A DNA stretch of 41,373 nucleotides from NCBI GenBank assembly GCA_017962615.1, contig JAGCUZ010000025.1:1-41373 (forward strand), read 5' to 3'. The DNA comes from Bacteroidales bacterium. GTDB taxonomy: Bacteria; Bacteroidota; Bacteroidia; Bacteroidales; P3. Positions 14,110 through 23,544 of the stretch are shown one piece after another. The notes beneath the pieces were generated by a model. That model saw nothing but the letters and a program-made list of their open reading frames with translations. It did not search any database and was not told where the DNA came from. The translations under genes were made by a program, and so were the position numbers. The first letter of the stretch is position 1; every line of letters starts with the position of its first letter.

Positions 14110-14892
14110 TTGAAACGCATAATACTCCTAATCGCCCTGTTCGCCGTTGCGCCGTGGCACATGGCTGCGCAAGACACCGTGAAAAGCCACACCATCACCA
14201 TAGGCAACAGTGAGCTGGGCACCTTCCACGAGAATCTTTTCCCCAAGAAAGCCCCGTCGCGCTGGTCGGTAGGCTTGCAGCTCGGCATGGCCGACAACCA
14301 CTACGACATCGACGTGCAATATGCCGACAAGGTGCTGTTCAAAGGCGCAAAAGGCTTCACCATAGGTCTGCAAGGGCGCAGTCACCTCACAGGATGGCTG
14401 GCGGCAAGAGCCGACCTGATGCTTGTGCAGAAGAACTACATACGCAGCCACACCGCCAAGCCCAGTGGCAACACCGTGGTGCAGGTGCGCAACGCCATCC
14501 GCAACAACTATATCTCCCTGCCCCTAATGGCCGAAGTCTCCATAGGCAACCGCCTGCGGTTCTACCTCGACGGCGGCGGCTACGTGGGCTTCTGGCTCTC
14601 AAGCCACTGCGAGGGCGAGTCGCTCTCAATGGACTTCCTACTCTACGACGAGAACGAGGGCGCCCGCTTCGACGAGTACTACACCTTCGACAAGCGTCGC
14701 GACAACCGCTTCGACGCTGGTTGGGTCTATGGCGCAGGCGTGGCCGGCACACTGGCCGGAAAGATTACCCTCAACGCCGAATGGCGCCAGTACTACGCCA
14801 TCACCGACACACAGAAGCAGTACATGCTGTTCCAGATGCCCCGCTACCACACCACCAACGTGCTGCAAGTTGGTGCCGCATACCATTTTTGA
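14110..14892 (+). CDS. Outer-membrane beta-barrel protein (porin family)
   Basis: A 260-residue protein. The signal peptide (M)KRIILLIALFAVAPWHMAAQ ends at a typical AAQ site. The mature chain has alternating polar/hydrophobic strands and ends in an aromatic residue (VLQVGAAYHF), as outer-membrane barrels do. It resembles the Bacteroidota outer-membrane beta-barrel families. The start codon is TTG at 14110; the only ATG near the N-terminus (14161) would remove the signal peptide, so TTG is preferred. It lies between pruA and the S41-like gene, and its cargo or function is unknown. Confidence 0.78.
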   Translation: MKRIILLIALFAVAPWHMAAQDTVKSHTITIGNSELGTFHENLFPKKAPSRWSVGLQLGMADNHYDIDVQYADKVLFKGAKGFTIGLQGRSHLTGWLAARADLMLVQKNYIRSHTAKPSGNTVVQVRNAIRNNYISLPLMAEVSIGNRLRFYLDGGGYVGFWLSSHCEGESLSMDFLLYDENEGARFDEYYTFDKRRDNRFDAGWVYGAGVAGTLAGKITLNAEWRQYYAITDTQKQYMLFQMPRYHTTNVLQVGAAYHF

Positions 14893-15070
14893 TATAGTTA
14901 ATAGTTATAAGTTTTAAGTTGTTCGCTATCCTTGTTTTTATTCAGCGGTGCTATTCGCTATCCATGTTCTTAATTCAGTGGTGCTCATGACCTCAGTTCA
15001 CAGCCTTCGGCATTAAGTGGCTGACGCACCGTCTATCGACTCTATCCTATCTATCGTATCTATCGCCTCT
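14893..15070 (+). repeat. Tandem and low-complexity repeats upstream of S41-like gene
   Basis: Two imperfect tandem units of 32-33 bp lie at 14921-14952 and 14953-14985 (TTCGCTATCC...TTCAG.GGTGCT). The 15-mer TAAGTGGCTGACGCA at 15014-15028 is identical to 13996-14010. A CTATC-rich run covers 15032-15070, directly before the ATG of the next gene. Confidence 0.75.
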
Positions 15071-16288
15071 ATGAAACGTTTAATACTAATTATAGCTGCA
15101 ACGGCAATTCTTCTCGGCGGCTGCCGCAAGGAGAACCCCGTTCTCGAGAACCCCAACGCCGTGAACTGCACCACCTACGTGCAGCAGTTCGACGCCATCT
15201 GGCACGGGCTGGACAACGGCTACGTCTTCTGGGGACGCGACACCACCGACTGGGACGCCGCCTACAACAACCTGCGGCCACTGTTTGAGCAGTTCGACGC
15301 CGACGGCGGCGCCACCAACTCCGAGTTGCAGAAAGCCTACGAAGAGCTTCTGCTGCCGCTGATAGACCATCACCTTACGGTGCAGGTGCGCAACCTCAAG
15401 ACCGGAGGTCTTATCTATGTGCAGCCCGGCAGCCACGAGGTGCGCCAGCGCCCCGAATACCACAATACCCCCTACGACGAGCAGATATCGGCCCTCAAGC
15501 GGCAGGAAGGCATCACCCAGCTGCGCGAATGGAGCGGCGACGTGGCCAGCTGCTTCGCTCTGCTGCCCCACAAAGGGAGCAAGAAGATAGCCTACCTCAG
15601 GATAAGCTCCTTCAGCCTGCTGTCGCTCCAGAGCTATGTGGGCTACGGCCAGTACCCCTCCTCGGCCCTCGACCCCGTGCGCTACTTCTACGGCACGGTG
15701 TGCGACGGCATGTCGCCCTCGGCATGGGCCAACGACAACAACGTGGCGGCACTTATCATCGACCTGCGCGGCAACGGCGGCGGCAACGCTGCCGAGCTCT
15801 CGCCGCTCTTCGGCTCCCTGGCACAGGAGGACGTGCTGTGGGGCTACACCCGCATCAAGGACGGCCTCGGGCGCCTCGACTACAGCCCCTGGGCTCCGTT
15901 CCACATCCGCTGTCCCGAAAACCACCTCAAGGAGCCCAAGCCCATCGTGGTGCTTGTCGACATGAACTCCGTGAGCTGCTCCGAGATAAGCACTCAGGTG
16001 GTCAAGCTGCTGCCCAACGGCACCGTCATCGGCGAGCGCACCTGGGGCGGCACCTGCCCGCTGCTGCCCGGTCAGTACAACCTGCTCTACAGCGGTGTGT
16101 TCGGCGACATCAGACAGTATGGCTACTACGTCTACACCAGCAATTTCGACCTTGTCACAACCGAATACAAGAGCCTCGAAGGCGTGGGCGTGGAGCCCGA
16201 CATCGTGGTCCCCTTCGACTACGACGCCCTCTCCCGAGGCATCGACAACCAGCTCGAAGCCGCCCTCTCCTACCTCCGCGCACTATAG
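15071..16288 (+). CDS. S41-family peptidase-like lipoprotein
   Basis: A 405-residue predicted lipoprotein with lipobox LLGGC (Cys18). An N-terminal helical domain (YVQQFDAIWHGLDNGYVFW, near 40) is followed by the S41/tail-specific protease core (AALIIDLRGNGGGNAAELSPLFGSL near 235). Ser302 in NSVSCSE aligns with the catalytic serine of CtpA-type enzymes. However, the position 25 residues later, where CtpA has its catalytic lysine (TFGK), reads TWGG, so Lys is replaced by Gly327. It may use a tricorn-like mechanism or be a non-catalytic binder. The ATG at 15071 is chosen because it starts the lipoprotein signal; an upstream GTG at 15017 does not. It converges with the ogt-like gene 3 nt away. 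Confidence 0.85.
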   Translation: MKRLILIIAATAILLGGCRKENPVLENPNAVNCTTYVQQFDAIWHGLDNGYVFWGRDTTDWDAAYNNLRPLFEQFDADGGATNSELQKAYEELLLPLIDHHLTVQVRNLKTGGLIYVQPGSHEVRQRPEYHNTPYDEQISALKRQEGITQLREWSGDVASCFALLPHKGSKKIAYLRISSFSLLSLQSYVGYGQYPSSALDPVRYFYGTVCDGMSPSAWANDNNVAALIIDLRGNGGGNAAELSPLFGSLAQEDVLWGYTRIKDGLGRLDYSPWAPFHIRCPENHLKEPKPIVVLVDMNSVSCSEISTQVVKLLPNGTVIGERTWGGTCPLLPGQYNLLYSGVFGDIRQYGYYVYTSNFDLVTTEYKSLEGVGVEPDIVVPFDYDALSRGIDNQLEAALSYLRAL

Positions 16289-16291
16289 ACA

Positions 16292-16864
16292 TTACAGATA
16301 CACTACCCCGCTATTTCCTGTTCTGAGCAATGACGCCTGTTCCAAGTCGAGCAGGCTGCGTTTGGCTTCAAGGCCACCGGCGTATCCAGTAAGCATACCG
16401 TCCGACCCCACAACACGGTGACACGGCACAAAGATGCTTATAGCGTTGGCACCCACAGCATTTGCCACAGCACGTACCGCTGTCGCACTGCCCAAACGCT
16501 GTGATAGAGCTCCGTAGCTCACCGTGGTGCCGTATGGTATTTGCAGCAACGCGTTCCATACTTGCCTTTGGAAGTCGGTGCCAACAAGCAGCAACGGCAC
16601 GTCAAGCCTTTTGCGACGACGGGCAAAGTAGTCGTCCAACTGCCTGCAAGCCTCCGCCGTCACCTCGCTTTCTTCCTCCCTGTACTTTGCACCCAGAAGC
16701 CTCTCCATGCGTCGGTCCACTGTCTGACTGTGCCTCCCCGACTCCCAGTCGCACAGACATAATCGACCATTACAGGAGCCAACTATAAGCGTTCCGCACG
16801 GCGAATTATACCGCTTTACGGAAACAATTGGTGAAGATAGTGCTATTGGAACTTTCGATGGCAC
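16292..16864 (-). CDS. Methylated-DNA--protein-cysteine methyltransferase (Ogt/AdaB type)
   Basis: A 190-residue repair protein that transfers O6-alkyl groups from guanine to its own cysteine. The active-site motif IFVPCHRVVGSDG contains Cys148, preceded by the helix-turn-helix segment TDFQRQVWNALLQIPYGTTVSYGALSQRLG and followed by GYAGGLEAKRSLLDLE. No AraC-type Ada domain is fused. Its start lies 33 nt downstream of the lon stop on the same strand, so it is probably cotranscribed with lon. The linker contains the repeated motif ACTTAGAACTTAAAACTTAG. Confidence 0.93.
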   Translation of the reverse strand: MPSKVPIALSSPIVSVKRYNSPCGTLIVGSCNGRLCLCDWESGRHSQTVDRRMERLLGAKYREEESEVTAEACRQLDDYFARRRKRLDVPLLLVGTDFQRQVWNALLQIPYGTTVSYGALSQRLGSATAVRAVANAVGANAISIFVPCHRVVGSDGMLTGYAGGLEAKRSLLDLEQASLLRTGNSGVVYL

Positions 16865-16897
16865 TAATAACTTAGAACTTAAAACTTAGAACTAATC

Positions 16898-19333
16898 TTA
16901 GCCCATCGCCAGCGGTATCACTTCCGACATCTCCGAGATGTAGTGGAACGTAAGGCCTTTGAGGTAATCAGGACTTATATCCTCTATGTCGCGACGGTTC
17001 TCGCCGCTGAGGATAATATCGGTGATGCCTGCACGCTTGGCAGCCAAAATCTTCTCCTTGATGCCGCCCACCGGCGTCACCGAGCCACGCAGGGTAATCT
17101 CGCCAGTCATGGCCACCGTGGGCTTCACCTTGCGATGAGTGAAGGCCGACAGCATGGCCACGAACATGGTGATGCCAGCCGACGGACCGTCCTTCGGCGT
17201 GGCCCCTTCGGGCACATGTATATGGATATTGCTGTTCTCAAGCTGTTTGGCTTGTATCTTGAACTTATCGGCGTTGGCTTTAAGATATTCGAAGGCCAAG
17301 GTGGCCGATTCTTTCATCACGTCGCCGAGGTTGCCGGTCATGGTGAGCTGTCCTTTGCCTTTGCTGAGCGACGACTCTACGAACAGTATCTCGCCGCCCA
17401 CGCTGGTCCAGGCCAGACCCGTCACCACGCCCACTCGCGGCTCCTTGCCGCTCACCTCGCTGCGATGTATGGGCAGTCCGAGGGCCTCCTGCACCTCCGT
17501 CAGCTGCACAGCACGCTTCAGTTTGTTGCCCGACGCCACTTTGACGGCACGGCTGCGCACTATCTTGGCCAACGCATGGTCCAGCTGGCGCACGCCCGAC
17601 TCGCGCGTGTACTCGTTGATGATTACTTCGAGTATTTCGGGGGTAAACTCCACCGAGCCTTTGCGGAAGCCCAGTTCTTTGAGCAGTCGGGGAATGAGGT
17701 GGTTGCGCGCAATCTCTATCTTCTCCTCCAGTATATAGCCGCTCAGCTCTATCACCTCCATACGGTCGATGAGCGCCGGCTGTATGGTCGACAGGCTGTT
17801 GGCCGTAGCTATGAACATCACCTTCGAGAGGTCGTAGTCAATGTCGAGGTAGTTGTCGTGGAATGCTGCGTTCTGCTCGGGGTCGAGCACCTCGAGCAAT
17901 GCCGACGTGGGGTCGCCGTTGAAGCCGTTGGGCTGTACCTTGTCCACCTCGTCGAGGATGAACACAGGGTTCGAACTGCCCGCCTTTTTCAGGCTTTGTA
18001 TTATGCGGCCCGGCATGGCGCCCACATAGGTCTTGCGGTGACCGCGTATCTCGGCCTCGTCGTGCAGGCCGCCGAGGGCTATCCTCACATACTTGCGACC
18101 CAGGGCCGACGCCACCGACTTGCCCAGCGAGGTCTTGCCTGTACCCGGAGGGCCTACAAGACATAGTATCGGGGCCTTCATGTCCTTCTTAAGGCTGAGC
18201 ACCGCCACATGCTCCACTATGCGGTCTTTTACCTTCTCGATACCGAAGTGGTCGTCGTCGAGCACCTTGCGCACGTTGACGACGTCGAGGTTGTCGTCGG
18301 TGTATTCGTTCCACGGCAGGTCGAGCATCACGTCTAGATAGTTGTACTGCACCGAATAGTCGGGCGACTGCGACGACAGGTGGCGCAGCTTGGTCAGCTC
18401 TTTGTCGAACACGTCCCTCACCTCCTGACTCCACTTCTTGGCGTCGGCACGCTCGCACAACTCCTTGAGGTCTTCCTCGCTGGGCGACGCGCCGAGCTCT
18501 TCCTGTATGGCTCGCATCTGCTGGTTGAGAAAATACTCGCGCTGCTGCTTATCTATGCTGTTGCGCGTACGATTCTGTATCTCGTTGTCAATCTTCAGGT
18601 AGTCAAGAACTTCGTCTTCGTACTTCAGCACCAGTTTCAGGCGTTCGGCATATACGAACTGCTCCAATGCGGCCTGCTTCTGTGCCACCTCCACGTCGAG
18701 GTGGTTGGCCACGAAGTTGATGGTGGTGCGCACGCCGTTGATGGTACGCATCAGCTCCTCGCCGGGCATGTTACGCGACTTGAGAATCTCTATGTACTTG
18801 CGGCGAAGCGTCTTCATGTTCTGGTTGAAGACGGTGGGCGACACCTTGCCGAGCTCTTCGGCAACACCGACCACGCTGGCCGTTATGCGGCCCGATTCCT
18901 CGCGCTTGTACTCCATCACCTTGACAGGACGGATGCCAAGCAGTATACCCATCATAGTGCCGCCGGGCATCGTTGCCACACGCAGCACTCGCGCCATGGT
19001 GCCCACGTCGTACAGCTCGCTCGGTTCGGGATCCTCGTCATTGTTGCGCTGCGCCACTACGGCTATGCGGCGCGACGACTTCGAGGCCTCCTTCAGCAGA
19101 CGCTGCGACACTGTACGGTTCACGGCTATTGGCAGCACCACGCCGGGCATCAGCACGTTGTTGCGCAACGGCAACACCGGCAACATCTCAGGAACGTCCT
19201 CGCTCATAAGCATCTCCTCGTCCTCAGTCGACAGCATCGGCACATACTCGGCCATCTCCATATTATCTCCACCCAAGGCATTCACCGTGTCCTCCATAAG
19301 GAGCGACTCAGAGAATGTATTGACATTTATCAT
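16898..19333 (-). CDS. lon: ATP-dependent protease La (Lon)
   Basis: An 811-residue homohexameric AAA+ protease that degrades misfolded and regulatory proteins in the cytoplasm. Domain order is N-terminal LON substrate domain ([20 protein letters not shown]), then the AAA+ module with Walker A GPPGTGKT (394-401) and FILDEVDKV, then the protease domain. The catalytic dyad is Ser718 (PKDGPSAG) and Lys761 (GGIKEK). An acidic extension of about 45 residues precedes the LON domain, as often in Bacteroidota. The promoter box at 19421-19428 lies just beyond the rpmE2 terminator. The ogt-like gene follows closely. Confidence 0.97.
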   Translation of the reverse strand: MINVNTFSESLLMEDTVNALGGDNMEMAEYVPMLSTEDEEMLMSEDVPEMLPVLPLRNNVLMPGVVLPIAVNRTVSQRLLKEASKSSRRIAVVAQRNNDEDPEPSELYDVGTMARVLRVATMPGGTMMGILLGIRPVKVMEYKREESGRITASVVGVAEELGKVSPTVFNQNMKTLRRKYIEILKSRNMPGEELMRTINGVRTTINFVANHLDVEVAQKQAALEQFVYAERLKLVLKYEDEVLDYLKIDNEIQNRTRNSIDKQQREYFLNQQMRAIQEELGASPSEEDLKELCERADAKKWSQEVRDVFDKELTKLRHLSSQSPDYSVQYNYLDVMLDLPWNEYTDDNLDVVNVRKVLDDDHFGIEKVKDRIVEHVAVLSLKKDMKAPILCLVGPPGTGKTSLGKSVASALGRKYVRIALGGLHDEAEIRGHRKTYVGAMPGRIIQSLKKAGSSNPVFILDEVDKVQPNGFNGDPTSALLEVLDPEQNAAFHDNYLDIDYDLSKVMFIATANSLSTIQPALIDRMEVIELSGYILEEKIEIARNHLIPRLLKELGFRKGSVEFTPEILEVIINEYTRESGVRQLDHALAKIVRSRAVKVASGNKLKRAVQLTEVQEALGLPIHRSEVSGKEPRVGVVTGLAWTSVGGEILFVESSLSKGKGQLTMTGNLGDVMKESATLAFEYLKANADKFKIQAKQLENSNIHIHVPEGATPKDGPSAGITMFVAMLSAFTHRKVKPTVAMTGEITLRGSVTPVGGIKEKILAAKRAGITDIILSGENRRDIEDISPDYLKGLTFHYISEMSEVIPLAMG

Positions 19334-19420
19334 GTTAGTATCTTTTTTCTGGTTAATCTCATGGCTGCCGCTGACGGCAACCCAACGTTCGTATTATACG
19401 ACGTTTTTTATAAAAGGTTT

Positions 19421-19428
19421 CAAAAATA
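19421..19428 (-). promoter_or_regulatory. Promoter of lon, -7 box
   Basis: Minus-strand TATTTTTG fits TAnnTTTG, about 88 nt upstream of the lon ATG and immediately downstream of the rpmE2 terminator T-run. Confidence 0.6.
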
Positions 19429-19431
19429 AGA

Positions 19432-19463
19432 AAAGAAAAAAGGTCTGCAAGGATGCAGACCTT
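19432..19463 (-). terminator. Intrinsic terminator of rpmE2
   Basis: On the minus strand AAGGTCTGCA-TCCT-TGCAGACCTT is followed by a T-rich run. It is a 10-bp perfect stem about 100 nt past the rpmE2 stop. Confidence 0.88.
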
Positions 19464-19565
19464 CAAACATCAAAAATCTAAAACAAATTACGTGTTTCTT
19501 CTTGACAATGCGCCGCCGCCCTTCCGCACTCTCTGCGAACCCACGGCAGCATAATCGCCTTCGGC

Positions 19566-19829
19566 TTATTCGGCCTTCTTGGCGTATTTCTTGTACTTGT
19601 TCATGAACTTGTCGACGCGACCGGCGGTGTCCACGAGCTTCAGTTTTCCTGTGAAGAAAGGATGCGAAGTGTTCGAAATCTCGAGTTTCACAACAGGGTA
19701 CTCATTGCCGTCGGTGTACACGACCGTCTCCTTGGTGGCCGCGCAGCTCTTGGTGAGGACCATATTATCGTTCGACATATCCTTGAACACAACTAAGCGA
19801 TAATTCTCAGGATGGATACCTTTTTTCAT
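19566..19829 (-). CDS. rpmE2: 50S ribosomal protein L31 type B
   Basis: An 87-residue ribosomal protein of the zinc-independent type B class. It shows MKKGIHPENYRLVVFKDMSN, YPVVKLEISNTSHPFFTGK and a basic C-terminus FMNKYKKYAKK. The CxxC zinc pair of type A L31 is absent, and a single cysteine (KSCAATKE) remains. The length is normal for type B. It forms a monocistronic unit with a promoter at 19931-19961 and a strong terminator at 19432-19463. Confidence 0.97.
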   Translation of the reverse strand: MKKGIHPENYRLVVFKDMSNDNMVLTKSCAATKETVVYTDGNEYPVVKLEISNTSHPFFTGKLKLVDTAGRVDKFMNKYKKYAKKAE

Positions 19830-19930
19830 TTTTCTGTCTTTTTTGCCGTTTTAAGCAGTGGCTCTTAAACGATTGGTTAAAAATACTTTATTTCACTTTT
19901 TACATCCCACTTTGCACGTGGAATAGATTG

Positions 19931-19961
19931 CAAAGATACGAATATTTTTTATTCCAGCAAA
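19931..19961 (-). promoter_or_regulatory. Promoter of rpmE2
   Basis: Minus-strand TATCTTTG (19938-19931) with TTTG at 19961-19958, 19 bp apart, fits the -7/-33 consensus. It lies about 100 nt upstream of the ATG. Confidence 0.72.
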
Positions 19962-20043
19962 ATAATTTTCATTTTTGCTTCTCAAGTTGCGTGTCATCGG
20001 CATGACTATGGTTATAAAGCAGTATGCATATAGCCACAAGCAC

Positions 20044-20060
20044 AAAAGCCATAAGTGGCT
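20044..20060 (-). terminator. Weak terminator after AsmA-like gene
   Basis: On the minus strand AGCCA-CTTA-TGGCT is followed by TTTTG, about 40 nt past the AsmA-like gene stop. The stem is only 5 bp, so the call is tentative. Confidence 0.4.
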
Positions 20061-20100
20061 CTAAAGAACTGCGTCAATACCTGTCTGTGATGGCTTGAGG

Positions 20101-23100
20101 TTAGTTGGCGCGCTGCTTGGTGCGGGTCTCTTGCTTGACGTTGGCTTCGAGGGACTGCTTGATGAGGTTCTTGAGGGCGATGGTCTGCTGCTGCACCTCG
20201 TTGCGTTTCTCGGGCTTGTAGAGCTCGGCGTAGCGCAGCTTGGACAACGAGAACTTCAGGTTGGGCATCACGCCCATCACGTCGACGGCAAGCCGTGCGG
20301 GCAGCGGCGACTTGATTATCTCGAGGTGGTAGTCGTAGTTCATGTCGAGGTTGTGACGGCCCGACACCACCAGGTTGTACTTGTTCATGTTGAGCTGGAA
20401 GGGGTACACCTCGACCTCTTTGCGGAAGACGGTCATTGCCACGTCGAGGCTGTCGATCATCAGCTTGTCGTCCTTTACGCGCCAGTCTTTGGCTCCTATC
20501 AGCTTGACTATGTTGTCGATGCTGGCGTTGTCCATAACCACGAGGCTGTCGCCGGTGATGGCGGCGGCACCGCGAAGTGTTGACATCTTGGGCTGATAGA
20601 AGGCGTTGAGGTAGGTCTCGGCGCAGAGGTGGAAGTCGGCTTTGCCGTCGAAGGCAGAGAGCATAGGCAAGAGGGTGTCGACGCAGGGTATCATGTCGAC
20701 CAGCTCGTCGACGTAGATGTCGAGCAGGTGGAAGTCCAGACCCAGGAAGATGTGGTTGACGCGCGGCGTGCGGTAGAGCGCCGTGAGCTGCATGCGTGCT
20801 GCTTTGCACATGAAACCAATCTCATTGAGCACAGCCACACCGTCGCGCACGGTGATGTCGCCGCCCAGGTCGCTGACGTCGTTGCCGAAGGCCGACGCCT
20901 GACGGAACCTGGTGTGGAGCGTCACGTCTACATCCTTGGGCACTATGAAGGGGTTGGCCTCAGCGGGCACATTGTCTTCTGCGCGCTGCGCCTCCAGCGT
21001 GTCGGCGTCAGTGCCGAGGCCGCTGATGGCGTCGAGCAGGTCGTCGACATTGGTGTAGTTGGACGTGAGGTTAAGGTCGCCGCGAAGCATGCCTTCGTGG
21101 CTTATCCACTCTTCGAGGCCGAAGACTACACCGTCAAGGAATATGTCGCTGTTGCCGAAGACGAGGGCTGCATGGGCGAGCTGGCACTTCTCGGGCTTGT
21201 AGTTGAACCGTATGTCGGGCACCTGGAGCGTGTAGGGCAGCGCCGATGCGGCGAGGTAGCCGTTCTTGATGTTGATGTCGAGGTTGGGGTTCCACTGCTT
21301 CAGTATGTTCTGCCGTGTAGAGTCGTAGTCGGCGGTGCCTTTCAGCGACAAGCCGGCCAGCGAGGCGCTGAGACTGTCGCCATACTCAACCTCGAGGCGT
21401 CCGCAGTTGTAGTCGATATCATATTTTATACGAGCCGGATTGGAACGATACGGCTGCATCTTGAAGTTGCCCGACGGCGAGGCGAGCGAAGCCTTGACGG
21501 TGTCCATGTCGACCTTTGCACCGCCGATGTCAAAGATGCAGTCCATGGCAAACGGCACCGTGGTGTCGAGGATGTTGCTTATCGAGACGTCGAGCTTGAG
21601 CTTTGATAGGTCGGCCAACATATTGGCATTGGCTATGTTGGCATGGATGCCAGTACTGCTCACCTTGGCGGTCAGGAGCTCTTCCTCCACCCTACCCTTT
21701 TGGTTGGGCGTGGTGTTGAATGTAACATTCAGTTCGGGGGTCTCGGCCTCGATGCTGTCGAGCTGCACGCTGACATTCTTAAGACGCAAAGCACCGTCGA
21801 TAAGCATGTTGGCTATATCGACATTCTCTATCTGCCGCAGGTTGGTCTTGGCATGCAGGTCGAGGTGCGCCAGGTTCTTGGAGTTTATGGCTATCTCGGA
21901 CGGTAGCAGCGGCTTGAGCTCCTGCAGCTGCAGGTCGGCCTTTAGCGTGAGGTCGGTGAGCATGGCACCGAGCAGGTCGTCGACTTTGCCGCTAAGGCTC
22001 AACTTGTTGTGCCCCGTCTGAGCATGGATGTCGGTGAGCTTCACCGTGGAGGGCTTGGGGTTGGACGACGAGAGGTCGATGACCGCGTTGGCCTTGGCGT
22101 TGATATTGTTGAACTTGTAAGGAAGGAGGTCGGGGGCATGGAACTGCCCGTCTTCGAGTACCACCAAAGCATCGATCAGCGGCATCACCGAGTCGTTGAG
22201 GACACCGTCGACACGGCCTTCGATCTTGAGCTTTGCGTCGGCGTTGATTCCCTCGGGGAGTATGTCGACAACCGGCTGCGCCAGGGCAATCACCTCGGAT
22301 GCGACGAGGTTGTTGGTGGCGAAGGCCAGGGCCATCTGCATGTCGCTGTCATCTGTTGGCAGCTTGATGTCGCCCGACAGGTCGAGCTGCACCATCCTGC
22401 CGCCAACCTTTATCGAGCATTTCTCTATATTGCCCGAGTTCAGGTCGGCGTTGGTATTCAGAACCAGCTCTATATCAAGCAGCTGCCGTCCCTGCGGAAC
22501 CGTAGCTGGAGTGAGCAGCACTGTTGTGTCGATTTTAAGTGCGGCCTCTTTGAGGCATAGACCGAGGTCGGCTTTTAATGCCTCGGCGTCGCCCTTCAGC
22601 TTCAGTTTAACGCTGAAGCCGTCGGCGTTGGCCTCAATCTTGTTGTGCTCGTCGATGTAGCACGCCTTCAGGTCGTTTATGGCTATATGGTCTATATCAA
22701 TTATTTCGGGCAGCTCGAACGGTTCCGAAGCGGTGGTGTCGGTGTCGTCGGTCTTGAAGATGTCCAGGTTGCTCACGCCCAAGGAGTCGAAATAGACGTT
22801 GGCGACGGCATCGTCGATTCTCAGTTTGTGGACTATCACCGAGCCTTGCTTGACGAAGGCCATAAGGTCGACGCCGACGGTGAGGTTGGGTATGCTGGCC
22901 AAGGTGTCGCTACAGCCGCCGCCAACCGGGTTGACCAACACCACATTATGAATGTCGAGCCCCGCGCAGGGGAATGTCTTGAACAGCGTAAGGTCGACCT
23001 TGTCGAAATGTGCCTCGCACTCGATATATTTATCGCTCAATCCGTTGACTATCTTTGTGAGCCGTGCCGGAGTGAAGACGAGCCAGCATGCCACGGCCAC

Positions 23101-23166
23101 CACAATAATAAGCAGACCCAATATCGACACAAGAGATATAAGGGCTATTTTAAGACCACGTTTCAT
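20101..23166 (-). CDS. AsmA-family protein
   Basis: A 1021-residue inner-membrane-anchored protein. A single N-terminal membrane helix (about residues 7-30, IALISLVSILGLLIIVVAVACWLVF) is followed by a large periplasmic part rich in beta-strands, with family features such as FTPARLTKIVNGLSDKYI and DVDLT-like repeats. The C-terminal AsmA-type segment is seen in DLNMNYDYHLEIIKSPLPARLAVDVMG. The family belongs to bridge-like lipid-transfer proteins (AsmA, TamB, YhdP) implicated in outer-membrane lipid homeostasis. The ATG lies 3 nt after the lipocalin-like gene stop, so it is the last gene of the pyrE-hpt run. A specific substrate cannot be inferred. Confidence 0.88.
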   Translation of the reverse strand: MKRGLKIALISLVSILGLLIIVVAVACWLVFTPARLTKIVNGLSDKYIECEAHFDKVDLTLFKTFPCAGLDIHNVVLVNPVGGGCSDTLASIPNLTVGVDLMAFVKQGSVIVHKLRIDDAVANVYFDSLGVSNLDIFKTDDTDTTASEPFELPEIIDIDHIAINDLKACYIDEHNKIEANADGFSVKLKLKGDAEALKADLGLCLKEAALKIDTTVLLTPATVPQGRQLLDIELVLNTNADLNSGNIEKCSIKVGGRMVQLDLSGDIKLPTDDSDMQMALAFATNNLVASEVIALAQPVVDILPEGINADAKLKIEGRVDGVLNDSVMPLIDALVVLEDGQFHAPDLLPYKFNNINAKANAVIDLSSSNPKPSTVKLTDIHAQTGHNKLSLSGKVDDLLGAMLTDLTLKADLQLQELKPLLPSEIAINSKNLAHLDLHAKTNLRQIENVDIANMLIDGALRLKNVSVQLDSIEAETPELNVTFNTTPNQKGRVEEELLTAKVSSTGIHANIANANMLADLSKLKLDVSISNILDTTVPFAMDCIFDIGGAKVDMDTVKASLASPSGNFKMQPYRSNPARIKYDIDYNCGRLEVEYGDSLSASLAGLSLKGTADYDSTRQNILKQWNPNLDINIKNGYLAASALPYTLQVPDIRFNYKPEKCQLAHAALVFGNSDIFLDGVVFGLEEWISHEGMLRGDLNLTSNYTNVDDLLDAISGLGTDADTLEAQRAEDNVPAEANPFIVPKDVDVTLHTRFRQASAFGNDVSDLGGDITVRDGVAVLNEIGFMCKAARMQLTALYRTPRVNHIFLGLDFHLLDIYVDELVDMIPCVDTLLPMLSAFDGKADFHLCAETYLNAFYQPKMSTLRGAAAITGDSLVVMDNASIDNIVKLIGAKDWRVKDDKLMIDSLDVAMTVFRKEVEVYPFQLNMNKYNLVVSGRHNLDMNYDYHLEIIKSPLPARLAVDVMGVMPNLKFSLSKLRYAELYKPEKRNEVQQQTIALKNLIKQSLEANVKQETRTKQRAN

Positions 23167-23169
23167 ACG

Positions 23170-23544
23170 TCAGTTGACTCGATTATAGGTGAAAGACTGA
23201 GAGTAATTGTCGCGATACGAAAGCGTTGTGTTGCTCAGGGCCGTGACCGTGTAGACCTTGGGCACCCGTCCGCCCATCTCCATTATATGTATAAGTGTGA
23301 GTTGGTCGCCGTCCATAGTCCACTCAAAGGGCTGGGCCTCTTCCTCCGTCACATCGTCGGAAGTATCCCATGTGGCACCGGTGCCGGTAGCGTCGTAACG
23401 ATAATATTCAGTGCCGCTTACCCATTTGCCCGGTAACAACGACTCGTCGAATTTGGGCTTGTCTTTTTCGCACGACGCGAATATAATGCTCAACGCCGCC
23501 AGGCAGCAGAGGGCGAACCTTTTTGTTTTATTTGTCCAATACAT
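23170..23544 (-). CDS. Lipocalin-like lipoprotein
   Basis: A 124-residue predicted lipoprotein. The signal peptide MYWTNKTKRFALCCLAALSIIFASC ends in a lipobox with Cys25. The mature domain begins LLPGKWVSGTEYYRYDATG and continues with short beta-strands (EWTMDGDQLTLIHIMEM, VYTVTALSNTTLSYRD), as in lipocalin-like Bacteroidota lipoproteins. The ATG at 23544 is preferred over upstream in-frame codons because it starts the signal peptide. This start overlaps the last 17 bases of hpt, which suggests translational coupling. The AsmA-like gene follows after 3 nt. Confidence 0.8.
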   Translation of the reverse strand: MYWTNKTKRFALCCLAALSIIFASCEKDKPKFDESLLPGKWVSGTEYYRYDATGTGATWDTSDDVTEEEAQPFEWTMDGDQLTLIHIMEMGGRVPKVYTVTALSNTTLSYRDNYSQSFTYNRVN

